7,803 bases of DNA, taken from Bacteroidetes bacterium UBA2322 (GTDB lineage Bacteria; Bacteroidota; Bacteroidia; Chitinophagales; UBA2359). Position numbers and translations under genes: made by a program. The notes below the pieces were generated by a model, which searched no databases, was not told the origin of the DNA, and saw nothing but the letters and a program-made list of their open reading frames with translations. Where the stretch lies: NCBI GenBank assembly GCA_002345145.1, contig DDVC01000136.1, forward strand, positions 1 through 7,803, given 5' to 3'. Of this stretch, positions 1-7,073 are shown piece after piece (the first letter of the stretch is position 1; every line of letters starts with the position of its first letter).

Positions 1-1
1 G

Positions 2-244
2 ATGTACAACCGGTTTCAGGAAAATAGACGCATTGAAATGAGTGTGCAGTACACCGCCAAGATTGAAGCCAAACAAGAAGGCAGACAGGAAGGCAGACAA
101 GAAGGCAGACAGGAAGGCAAACAAGAACGAAATATTGAAATTGCCAAAACTGCAATTTTAGAGGGTCTTGACAATACTATAATTTCAAAATTGACTGGGT
201 TACCCATTGAACACATAGAACAACTGCGAAATGAAAAAGAGTAA
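2..244 (+). CDS. Rpn-family nuclease / putative transposase, C-terminal tail (5' partial)
   Basis: The reading frame is open from the window edge to a TAA stop. The ATG at base 2 is probably an internal Met, so the gene starts outside the window. The visible 80 residues have the usual tail of Rpn-type (PD-(D/E)XK, transposase_31-like) proteins. A short helical lead-in (YNRFQENRRIEMS) is followed by a charged linker of four QEGR/K units (about residues 25-40). A small helical module then ends in GLDNTIISKLTGLPIEHIEQL, which resembles the closing helix-turn-helix-like segment of these proteins. The nuclease core is upstream and cannot be assessed. In E. coli such proteins promote RecA-independent recombination. 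The gene converges on the dabB end and has no evident functional link to the carbon-uptake operon. The family call rests on the tail pattern only. Confidence 0.6.
   Translation: MYNRFQENRRIEMSVQYTAKIEAKQEGRQEGRQEGRQEGKQERNIEIAKTAILEGLDNTIISKLTGLPIEHIEQLRNEKE
74..121 (+). repeat. 12-base tandem repeat, four copies, in frame
   Basis: Four consecutive 12-base units start at 74, 86, 98 and 110. They follow the pattern CARGAAGGCARA, with CAA and CAG alternating so that a 24-base higher-order period is visible. A fifth degraded unit begins at 122. Each unit encodes Gln-Glu-Gly-Arg (the last ends in Lys). Because the unit is a multiple of three, copy-number change would lengthen or shorten the linker without a frameshift. 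Such repeats are typical of the linker in Rpn-type proteins. Confidence 0.85.
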
Positions 245-377
245 AGGCAGTACCTCAAAATGCCGGCCCGCATCTCAACCTTAAAAAAGCCACAAAAAAC
301 AAACTAAAAACCATTACAGAAACTAATATACCGACACCATACTCTTACTGTGCATCTTAGTTAGGTATGACTAACCC

Positions 378-456
378 CAATGCAAAATTTGCATCGGGAA
401 AAATAAAGGGCAACGCTTAAAGCGTCATCATAAGTGCCACAATTGCATTGCCCTTT
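378..456. terminator. Candidate bidirectional terminator / structured convergent intergenic region
   Basis: This lies between the convergent rpn tail (+) and dabB (-). Arms AAAGGGCAA (405-413) and TTGCCCTTT (448-456) are perfect complements. The + direction continues into a T run (453-457), and the minus direction continues into TTTATTTTT. A nested hairpin ACGCTT-A-AAGCGT (413-425) sits inside. To the left is a perfect inverted repeat, ATGCAAA-A-TTTGCAT (380-394). CAATGCAA (378-385) can instead pair with TTGCATTG (443-450), so competing folds exist. Termination is inferred from position and pairing. The 34-base spacing between the main arms is long for a simple intrinsic terminator. GTTAG/CTAAC (360-364/371-375) is a further weak hairpin. 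No gene is recognised elsewhere in 245-510. Confidence 0.45.
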
Positions 457-510
457 TTACCTGCTACAAGTTTGCTATACAATAAAAACAACCTAACCAA
501 ACTACCTATT

Positions 511-2388
511 TTAAGACGACCGGTAAGCTACCTCATGATATCCTTTTTTGTGCGGACCCCAAAATAATCGGGCATACATACGCATGGTAGCTAATCCTAC
601 CAATATTAAACTAAGGGCGGTAAGCGTAGTAAGTGGAATTTGGTTTTCGTGGATATGCCCTAAAATAAGGTCTTCGCCTATAAAAGTAGGCGTAATGGGA
701 AAACCCGATAAGCCCAAACAAGCCAACATAAACGCCAGCGTTAGGCGGGGGCGCTCATAAGAGTGTCCCTGGAAATCGTTTAGGTCAATGGGTTCACCTT
801 CTTGTTTAAGACGCTGCAAACAAGCAAAAGCTATAACGCCCGATACTATGATACCACTCAAATACAACAATATGTGATTGAAGGTAAAATGTTCGTTAAA
901 ATTGATAGAAAGCGCTGTAAACAACTGGTTCAAAACAACCATGCTCAAGGCAATTAGGGCGCTATTGCGCTCGGTAAAGGCTTTTAAGGCTACAATTACC
1001 CCAATGAGGGCAAAAATTTCGGGTAAAAAGCGCTCCACCATTTCGGGCAACTGCTCGTAATAACTCACCGATGCGTACAGCCCACCGGCAAATACAAGGG
1101 TAAATACCACCAAAAGCGCCATACTGTTTAGGTATCTGAAAACCAACCCTATTTTTTTGGGCGGCGACCATAAAAACCGATACAAAAACCAATCTAAGTT
1201 CCACTCCTTAATGCCCATGGCGTACAGCGTAAGTTGTACTTTGCCCCATACTGTATGGGGATTAGGGTGCTGCGGCGGAATGAAATTGAAAAACTGGTCA
1301 TGAATAAGATAACTCAGTACTGAGGGCGAAACCAACAACTGATAGGTGCGCAAAAACGCATTGCCGGTAAAGTGCAGCAGTGCCAGCGTATGCCAGCCCA
1401 GCGCTACCTCAGCAAACATGAGCCCTATTTGGGAGATAGAGGAATACGCTATTTGCGTTTTTACCGATGACTGCACCCGCGCTATATTGCCCGATATAAA
1501 AGCGGTTAGCAGCCCTATGGCAACAACAGCTATTTTAAATGCCATATTTGCCTCCCATAGCGGATACGTGCGCATGAGCAAAAATACTCCAATGTGTACC
1601 GACAACGAACCATAAAACACCGCACTGGAAGTGGTAGGACCCTCCATAGCCCTGGGCAACCACGATGAAAAAGGCAACTGTGCCGATTTTACCATTGCCA
1701 CTACCAATAAATTAATAGGCAAAAGGGCAAACAGTACCGGATGCTCTTGTATTTTATCTATTCCGCTTGCCAGCAACTGTGGCAGCTCTATAAAAGTAAT
1801 GCTCTTGCCAAACAAGTGGTGCGAGCTCCAGATAGCCAGCAGAAAAAACACATCGGCAATGCGGTAAACCGAAAACACTTTGAGCGCATTTTTTACCGGC
1901 AGGTAGCGGTCGCGGTAAAAAGCGATGAGGAAAAAGGAGCTTATCCCAATGATTTCCCAGCCTATAAACATGGTTTCAAAATTGCCGGCAATGATGATGA
2001 GGTTAACGCCTAAGTAAAATGCCAGCAAATTATTAAAAAAACGCTTAAACCCTTTTTCGCGGTGCATATAATAGCGGCTAAACCTGCTCACCATAAACAC
2101 AATAGCCGATGCAATAACGCCGTAAAAAAGCGTCATGCGGTCAAAATAGTAGTCTAAAAACAAATTAGCATCTTCACCCTTATACAGGTAAAAGCTTTTG
2201 TAAGACAAGGCGGCATTGGGCTGCATAAACCATGCAATGGTAAAAACCAAAGCCAACGCTATATGCGTAATAATAGTAGCATTTGCCAAGCCAAAAATGA
2301 GCCGCTCCTGTTTGTTATTGGGCAGCAGGCTAAGCACAAGCCCTATGAGCGGAATAAGGGCAAAATAAGGAAGATATTGTTGAAGCAT
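511..2388 (-). CDS. dabB: DabB, NuoL/MrpA-like membrane subunit of the DAB inorganic carbon pump
   Basis: A 625-residue polytopic membrane protein of the proton-conducting transporter family (NuoL/MrpA/antiporter-like). DabB partners DabA and is thought to pass H+ or Na+ inward to drive energy-dependent CO2/bicarbonate accumulation. Family landmarks are visible. GWEIIGISSFFLIAFY carries the key TM5 glutamate (E145). VKSAQLPFSSWLPRAMEGPT carries the TM7 lysine (K234) and W243. VKTQIAYSSISQIGLM carries K310. The His and Lys seen in the NuoL TM12 motif (HAFFKA) are Asn and Arg here (NAFLRT, 343-348), which argues for a DAB subunit rather than complex I. The C-terminal part is well kept (LNDFQGHSYERPR about 536-547, then LGLSGFPITPTFIGED about 558-573), so this is a long form close to NuoL length. 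ATG start and TAA stop; 12 bases after dabA, so co-transcribed and probably translationally coupled. Intact. Confidence 0.9.
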   Translation of the reverse strand: MLQQYLPYFALIPLIGLVLSLLPNNKQERLIFGLANATIITHIALALVFTIAWFMQPNAALSYKSFYLYKGEDANLFLDYYFDRMTLFYGVIASAIVFMVSRFSRYYMHREKGFKRFFNNLLAFYLGVNLIIIAGNFETMFIGWEIIGISSFFLIAFYRDRYLPVKNALKVFSVYRIADVFFLLAIWSSHHLFGKSITFIELPQLLASGIDKIQEHPVLFALLPINLLVVAMVKSAQLPFSSWLPRAMEGPTTSSAVFYGSLSVHIGVFLLMRTYPLWEANMAFKIAVVAIGLLTAFISGNIARVQSSVKTQIAYSSISQIGLMFAEVALGWHTLALLHFTGNAFLRTYQLLVSPSVLSYLIHDQFFNFIPPQHPNPHTVWGKVQLTLYAMGIKEWNLDWFLYRFLWSPPKKIGLVFRYLNSMALLVVFTLVFAGGLYASVSYYEQLPEMVERFLPEIFALIGVIVALKAFTERNSALIALSMVVLNQLFTALSINFNEHFTFNHILLYLSGIIVSGVIAFACLQRLKQEGEPIDLNDFQGHSYERPRLTLAFMLACLGLSGFPITPTFIGEDLILGHIHENQIPLTTLTALSLILVGLATMRMYARLFWGPHKKGYHEVAYRSS

Positions 2389-2400
2389 GGTTTTGTAGGT

Positions 2401-4935
2401 TTAATCAATAAGGTGAACGGGCAGGTTTTCTTTGGTAGCATCAACAATGTAGTTGGTGTCCATTTCTTTGGCGGTTTCTATGAGTTGGTGTACATCATCA
2501 GATTTGGCAATCCCTTTTTCCAAGGGCTCGTAGGGTACAAACTGCTCATTTTTAAAGAAGTAAAATTGGTTGGTATTGGGGTCAATAGCCATAAGGTGTA
2601 CCCACCCAAGGGTAAACCATTGGTACAAATCGGGCTGAGCTTGAATGGTTTTAAGTACCACATCGGGATAATGCTCTACAATAATGAGCAGCCTGATGGG
2701 GTCATGCACTTCTATCATTTGCAAGGGCAAACCGGGTCGCAGGTCGCCGTCACTGCTGTTGGCTACGCCTATCAGCCCCATTACATTATGTGGCAGTTTA
2801 GTGCCTGCACCCATTTTGTAATTATCCACCCTCGAAAAATAGTATTCCAAATTGATGCCGCCGCAAACCGGAGGCAGCGGTTTCATTACATTGAGCAGGA
2901 TAGCGCCGGTAGGGTCGGTGCGGTAATCGTAAGAGTTCATAAAGGCGCGGCGGTCAAGAAACAAACCTTTGGTAAGGCTGCGGTTGCCCACAAAACAAAG
3001 GGCATTGGTGCCGTGCCCCAGTTCGGGTCGGGGTTCAAAAAACGAAACCGAGCGTTTGCGAATATCAGCTCTTATTTTGCGAATATCGGCTTTAGTATTG
3101 ATAGAAGCAAAACGGCGCGAACGTTCTTTGGCATTCAAGTCTAATGCGTCTTCAAATAATTCCTTGTTTTCCCGATGCAGTTGTTGGTTGGTTTTTGCTA
3201 AGATTTTTTCATCGTAGTAAACTATGTCGTCACTGGCGGTATCGTGCAATGCGCCTAAAAACTGGGTAGTATCAGGAATTACCAAACCTTTTTGGGCAAG
3301 TATTTCGCGCACTTTTGGGTGGTTAGCCATAAAAGAGAAAACACGGGCATTTACCGAACCCGGTCGTCCGCTGCAAGCCCCACAGTCGTGTGCGCCGTGG
3401 TGCGGATTGTTGGCGCTGCTGGAGCCGTGTGCCACTACATACACCACCGGTGCAAAATTTTTGATAAGTCCTATGCTGCGAAGCAGGTTTTCTACGCGGG
3501 TAGCCATTTCGGGCACTGTAAATCCTACCTGCAAACCGTTTTCTGTATGGTTGGGGTTTTGGTTTTCAATGAGCAGTTCGCCGTTTATGTGCATGTGTGC
3601 AAAGGCATTAGAAATAGCCGGGCTCATTTGTGGCCGAAACAGGTCTAAAAATAATTTAAAGGCTGCCCAAATACCCAAAACCATAGAAATAAAAAACCCT
3701 AACAAAAAGTGGTGGGAGTATTTAGAGTACAGGAAATCGTGTTTCCTTTTTTCGGGCACATTGTACTCTTTAATGAGGTATTTGGGCGTTACTATTACGG
3801 GGCAGAGTTTTTCGTAAAACTTCCCGTTATGGGGCTGAAAGAAAAACTCCACGCCAAAAAATCCCGGACAGCCGTAGGTTTCGCAATCGGGCGCTACCTG
3901 CTCTATATGTCGGCGCAGCGAACACTCTCGCTCATCTATGCAAAAGATAGCCTGAAAATGAGGGTTTTGGGGTTGGCTTTTTTTGTTGTTTTGTTGCTGC
4001 AACAGTTGTACTCCGGCAAGCACATGGTCGTAATAACTCCACTCAAAAGCATCTTGCCACAGGCTAAGCACCTCTTCCTGCTCCGAAATGGGTTCATCGG
4101 CAAATAAATCGGGTGGTGGAGTACTGAGGTTGGCGCATAGGGGTTCCCATTTTTTACCCAGTAAAGTATCCAACGCATCAATCTCCATAAGTAGTTCCAG
4201 CACAATAAGGTCGGAAAAGGCAATTTTTTTGGGATACAATACGCTGGTTGGGTTGTCTTCAATTGCCGAAACCATGCCCGACCAACCGCGGTGGGTAAAC
4301 TGCTGGTCAAAAAGGTACAGCTCATAATAATCGGGATTACCTACTACTATTTGCAGCAGATTTTCCATACTACAATCGGGGCTAAACAGCATTTGGCGCA
4401 CTCTTTTCGACTTAAAAAAACTGCCTAAACTGTTTTGCTCTATTTGCCTTACCGCGTCTAATAGGCCTTTGTCTTCAAATGGAAAATGCCAAAGCGCCAC
4501 GCCTTGGTCTAAATAACTACACAGCAATCTAAAAAGCAGGGGTTGCACGGCATTGTCTAAATCAATATGGAACTGTTCTTTCCATCGGGCGCGCAGCCTT
4601 CCTATTCGGGGCAGCCGTTGGGTAGTATAAGATTTTCGGAACATTTTTTCTTTCCATGCCTCCATCTCGGCAATGCCTTTTCGGTTGGTTATTACCCTTT
4701 CAACTACCTCCAACTTAATGCGTCCTGTTTGGTACAGCTTGCGGTAGTCGTTCATAGATAAAGTAACGTGGTAGCCAAAAATTTTGCGGGCTTTAAAAAT
4801 GGCAGGATAAAACGCCATTTCCTGAAAAGCATGGAGTGAGTTATGGTGGATAAAATCCTTTAAAGGGGTTTGCGAAGGCAAATAGTGTTTAAGGTGGTGT
4901 ACTACATGCTCCGGATTAAATTTGTGCGAACTCAT
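2401..4935 (-). CDS. dabA: DabA, DUF2309/UPF0753 carbonic-anhydrase-like subunit of the DAB pump
   Basis: An 844-residue protein of the DUF2309 (YbcC/UPF0753, MpsB/DabA) family. DabA is a cytoplasmic, membrane-associated zinc protein that, with DabB, is proposed to hydrate CO2 unidirectionally to bicarbonate. The beta-carbonic-anhydrase-like site is visible. FCIDERE supplies Cys332 and Asp334, VAHGSSS supplies His503, and HDCGACSGRPG supplies Cys518. The 2- and 15-residue spacings match the Cys-Asp and His-Cys pairs reported for Halothiobacillus DabA. The N-terminus HLKHYLPSQTPLKDFIHHNS and the later GHGTNALCFVGNRSLTKGLFLDRR and VCGGINLEYYFS are also family-typical. A hydrophobic stretch (about 408-433) may contact the membrane. 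The start chosen is ATG at 4935 (MSSHKFNPEHVV). The frame stays open to a TTG at 5010, but those 25 extra residues look unlike the family. TAA stop; 144 bases after sulP and 12 before dabB. No damage is seen. Confidence 0.93.
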   Translation of the reverse strand: MSSHKFNPEHVVHHLKHYLPSQTPLKDFIHHNSLHAFQEMAFYPAIFKARKIFGYHVTLSMNDYRKLYQTGRIKLEVVERVITNRKGIAEMEAWKEKMFRKSYTTQRLPRIGRLRARWKEQFHIDLDNAVQPLLFRLLCSYLDQGVALWHFPFEDKGLLDAVRQIEQNSLGSFFKSKRVRQMLFSPDCSMENLLQIVVGNPDYYELYLFDQQFTHRGWSGMVSAIEDNPTSVLYPKKIAFSDLIVLELLMEIDALDTLLGKKWEPLCANLSTPPPDLFADEPISEQEEVLSLWQDAFEWSYYDHVLAGVQLLQQQNNKKSQPQNPHFQAIFCIDERECSLRRHIEQVAPDCETYGCPGFFGVEFFFQPHNGKFYEKLCPVIVTPKYLIKEYNVPEKRKHDFLYSKYSHHFLLGFFISMVLGIWAAFKLFLDLFRPQMSPAISNAFAHMHINGELLIENQNPNHTENGLQVGFTVPEMATRVENLLRSIGLIKNFAPVVYVVAHGSSSANNPHHGAHDCGACSGRPGSVNARVFSFMANHPKVREILAQKGLVIPDTTQFLGALHDTASDDIVYYDEKILAKTNQQLHRENKELFEDALDLNAKERSRRFASINTKADIRKIRADIRKRSVSFFEPRPELGHGTNALCFVGNRSLTKGLFLDRRAFMNSYDYRTDPTGAILLNVMKPLPPVCGGINLEYYFSRVDNYKMGAGTKLPHNVMGLIGVANSSDGDLRPGLPLQMIEVHDPIRLLIIVEHYPDVVLKTIQAQPDLYQWFTLGWVHLMAIDPNTNQFYFFKNEQFVPYEPLEKGIAKSDDVHQLIETAKEMDTNYIVDATKENLPVHLID

Positions 4936-4998
4936 ATGGGGTTTTTTAATGAGTTTTGGGTAATTACAGGCGGTTTTAAAAAAGTGATTCCCGATGTT

Positions 4999-5015
4999 TT
5001 GCCACAACAAGGCAA
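4999..5015. promoter_or_regulatory. Small hairpin in the sulP-dabA spacer
   Basis: TTGCC (4999-5003) and GGCAA (5011-5015) are perfect complements around a 7-base loop. They lie in the 144-base spacer between the sulP stop (TAG, 5080-5082) and the preferred dabA ATG. No T run follows directly on the minus strand, so this is not a convincing terminator. It could be a processing or stability element that gives dabA and dabB different expression from sulP. On the minus strand TAACTTTTG near the start of the spacer is one base off the Bacteroidota -7 box, so a weak internal promoter is possible but unproven. Confidence 0.25.
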
Positions 5016-5079
5016 GGTATTAAGCCCTACCCTGCTGTGGTAAAGAACCAAAAGTTAGGAGGTTAGTTGTTGATTATGG

Positions 5080-6690
5080 CTATGTTGTTAGGTTTGGTTT
5101 GGTTTGTTTGCGGGCGGCAAGGTGGTGTTTAGAAACGGGCTCATGGCCATCTAACCCTACTATTTTTACCGTACCTCCGGCGGCTTCGTAATCGTGCTGA
5201 AAATGGTGCAGGTTTTCCATTACCGAGTGATCTACCAATTTGGTATTTTTGAGGTCGATGGTAATGTTAAAACCTGCCGGAATTTCGGCTAATTTTTCTT
5301 TAATCCCAATGAAATTGGTAAAAACAGCCGCTTTGTCAATTTCTACTAAATAGGTATTGCCCTCAAACGAAACCTGCGTAGGCGCTTTAAACAGGTACCC
5401 AATGGGCATACCTCTAAACAAGTGAATGATAATTTTAAGCAAAATACCGGCGGCAATACCTACCAGCAAGTCTTCAAAGAGGGTAAAGAAAATGGTGGTT
5501 AAAAATACGGCTAATTGCTCTTTACCAATCTGAAACGTATGGATAAACTCCTTGGGGTGTGCCAGTTTAATGCCTACGGTAATGAGCATGGCAGCCAGCG
5601 CTGCATTGGGTATGAGCTCTATTAAGGACGAGGCAAAAACCACAAACACCAAAATAAAGAACCCGTGAAAAAAGTTTGCCCATCGGGTTTTTGCGCCGTT
5701 GTTTACATTGGCGCTACTGCGCGCTACCTCCGAAATCATAGGCATACCGCCCAAAAAAGCAGCAAAGGTATTGCCCACGCCCACAGCTATTAAATCTTTA
5801 TTGGCATTTGATTTGCGCTTGTAGGGGTCAAGCAGGTCAATGGCTTTAACGGTAAGCAGGCTTTCGAGCGTACCTACTAAGGCAAACATGATAACATACT
5901 TAACAAACAATCCGGTTTGTGCAATGCCCGAAAAATCAACGTTCCATTTTACGCTTTCCAGCAGGTTGCCTATATGCACCAGTGCATACGCGGGCTCGGT
6001 GTGCTGAAAATCCATGATTAACTCGGCAGGAATAGCTATAAGCAGCACTACCAAGGGAGCGGGTATTTTTTTAATGAACCCGTTTTTGATATAGGGCCAG
6101 CCCATCATAATAGCAAAACTCAGCACCCCTATAAGCGTAGCTTTGGGGTCTAAGTGCATAATATAGTAAGGTATATTGCCTATTAACTCAAACGGACCTT
6201 TACCCTTGGTAAGCGCCGGATCTATATCTAACAACACCGGAAACTGTTTGGCAATAATAATTAACCCGATGGCTGCCAACATACCATGAATGGCAGAAAG
6301 CGGAAAAAAATCTACCAACTTACCCATTTTGAGTACGCCAAATAGTATTTGGATAATGCCGGCTACCACCATAGCGCCCAGCGCCAACCGCCAGCCTATT
6401 TCGCCGCCGCCAAAATCGGTTACAGCGCCGGCTACTATTACTATTAAGCCGGCAGCAGGTCATTTAATGGTAAGCCTTGAGCCGGCTATTAAACTTACCA
6501 ACATACCGCCAATAATGGCAGTAAGCAAACCCATAAGGGGCGGAAACTCAGATGCTTTGGCAATGCCCAAACTCAGTGGCAATGCCAATAAAAATACAAT
6601 AAAACCCGATACGGCATCGGCGCTGAAATTTTCTTTTAAGCCGGCAATGCCGTCTTGGGGAAGTTGGTTTTTTTTATGGTGAGCAGACAT
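5080..6690 (-). pseudogene. SulP-family anion (probable bicarbonate) transporter with STAS domain, interrupted by in-frame TGA
   Basis: Read through one TGA, this is a 536-codon SulP (SLC26-like) permease. The chosen ATG (MSAHHKKNQLPQDG) puts about 25 residues before TM1 (about 27-45). Family landmarks follow: GSRLTIK then PAAGLIVIVAG at the TM3 binding site (about 70-87), GTLESLLTVKAIDLLDP (about 273-289) and EVARSSANVNNGAKTR (about 321-336). A C-terminal STAS domain spans about 440-530 with its VDHSV motif. Codon 77 (6462-6460) is TGA where the family has Gly (GPAAG). GGA to TGA is one G-to-T change, and nothing else in the frame is broken. Unless read through, product 1 is a 76-residue stub. 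A restart at TTG (residue 102) or ATG (residue 107) would lack TM1-TM3. SulP members carry sulfate, bicarbonate or dicarboxylates, and the dabA-dabB context favours bicarbonate. First gene of the operon; stop is TAG. Confidence 0.82.
6460..6462 (-). other. In-frame TGA replacing conserved Gly codon 77 of sulP
   Basis: The + strand reads TCA where TCC would give GGA (Gly). The flanking codons translate as LTIK before and PAAGLIVI after, in one uninterrupted frame, so this is a substitution and not an indel. No other gene here ends in TGA: the rpn tail, dabA, dabB and the small hypothetical end in TAA, and sulP ends in TAG. The long dabA and dabB frames contain no in-frame TGA despite many glycines, so a genome-wide recoding of TGA as Gly is not supported. 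Confidence 0.9.
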
Positions 6691-6749
6691 TTCTGGTTGT
6701 TTAAATTTGGTTAAGATAGGTAAGGAGGAAAAAATGAGTTTTTTGTATT

Positions 6750-6804
6750 GCATTTTGCCGCCCACAATTGGGCAAAACGCTTGTTTGCCCAACACGCAGG
6801 CAAA
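6750..6804 (-). promoter_or_regulatory. sulP leader with mutually exclusive stem arms
   Basis: It lies 60-114 bases ahead of the sulP ATG, in the probable 5' untranslated leader. Four related arms alternate: GCATTTTGCC (6750-6759), GGCAAAACGC (6771-6780), TTTGCC (6784-6789) and GGCAAA (6799-6804). Arm 1 pairs with arm 2 with one G-T wobble. Arms 2 and 3 form a perfect 9-bp stem, TTGGGCAAA (6768-6776) with TTTGCCCAA (6784-6792), around a 7-base loop. Arms 3 and 4 pair over 6 bp. A further stem GCCCA/TGGGC (6760-6764/6769-6773) overlaps. A six-T run (minus strand, 6734-6729) follows with its own AAAAAA/TTTTTT pairing (6729-6744). This alternation suggests an attenuator or riboswitch-like switch, or operator half-sites. 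It fits no riboswitch class I recognise. Confidence 0.4.
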
Positions 6805-7073
6805 GGGTAATATAACAACACACTGCACACCGGTTTAAGCAATCATCAATGGCACAACCTATGTTGCGTGTTGTTTTACTACAATGTAATAAAAATAGAA
6901 ACCCCGGGCGCTGTTTGCCAACATTTACCGCAAAACAAGCATACACACGGCACGCTCAAATCGGAAAAAGTGCGCACATTAAAAAAGACCGACATTTTGC
7001 TTTGGCACAACACAAAATGGTACAGCAACCATGTTGGGGCATTGCAAAACCGGTAAACAGCGCTAAAAAATGA
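6805..7073. other. Intergenic stretch with no recognised gene
   Basis: This is the region between the sulP leader and the end of the small hypothetical gene. It is rich in A/C on the + strand and has scattered TTTGCC and GTTGTG words. A 74-codon open frame on + (6849-7073) and short Cys-rich frames on minus have no family-like features and I do not call them. The sulP promoter probably lies here. On the minus strand TATATTACCCTTTG near 6818-6805 resembles the Bacteroidota -7 box TAnnTTTG but has one base too many, so no promoter position is asserted. Confidence 0.4.

Noticed and set aside
511..2388. Complex I subunit NuoL or an Mrp antiporter subunit
   Set aside because: No other nuo or mrp genes are adjacent. 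It is 12 bases downstream of dabA, and the TM12 His/Lys of NuoL are replaced. DabB fits better.
2263..3144. 293-codon + strand open frame opposite the dabA 3' end and the dabB 5' end
   Set aside because: It is antisense to two clear family genes, lacks domain-like features and starts inside dabB. It is a composition shadow of their codon usage.
3224..3817. 197-codon + strand open frame
   Set aside because: It lies wholly antisense to the conserved middle of dabA, including the zinc-site region, and shows no plausible protein features.
4936..5010. N-terminal 25-residue extension of DabA from TTG at 5010
   Set aside because: The extension does not resemble the family. An ATG follows directly before the conserved N-terminus, so the shorter start is preferred.
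5080..6387. Downstream sulP half as an independent shorter gene starting at TTG
   Set aside because: It would begin inside the transmembrane core without TM1-TM3 of the first inverted repeat. The upstream 76 codons continue seamlessly in the same frame, so one interrupted gene is the better model.
6460..6462. Alternative genetic code (TGA = Gly) or selenocysteine insertion
   Set aside because: dabA and dabB contain no in-frame TGA despite many glycines, so code-wide reassignment is unlikely. SulP is not a known selenoprotein, and Gly, not Cys, is expected at this site.
6961..7050. 28-codon Cys-rich minus-strand frame starting MPQHGCCTILCCAK
   Set aside because: Six cysteines in 28 codons drew attention, but the frame is very short with no signal segment, and the TGT/TGC richness follows local GTTGTG-type composition. 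Probably chance.
6849..7073. 74-codon + strand frame in the gap upstream of sulP
   Set aside because: The composition is basic and irregular, with no hydrophobic pattern or recognisable motif and no promoter. Overlapping frames are equally open.
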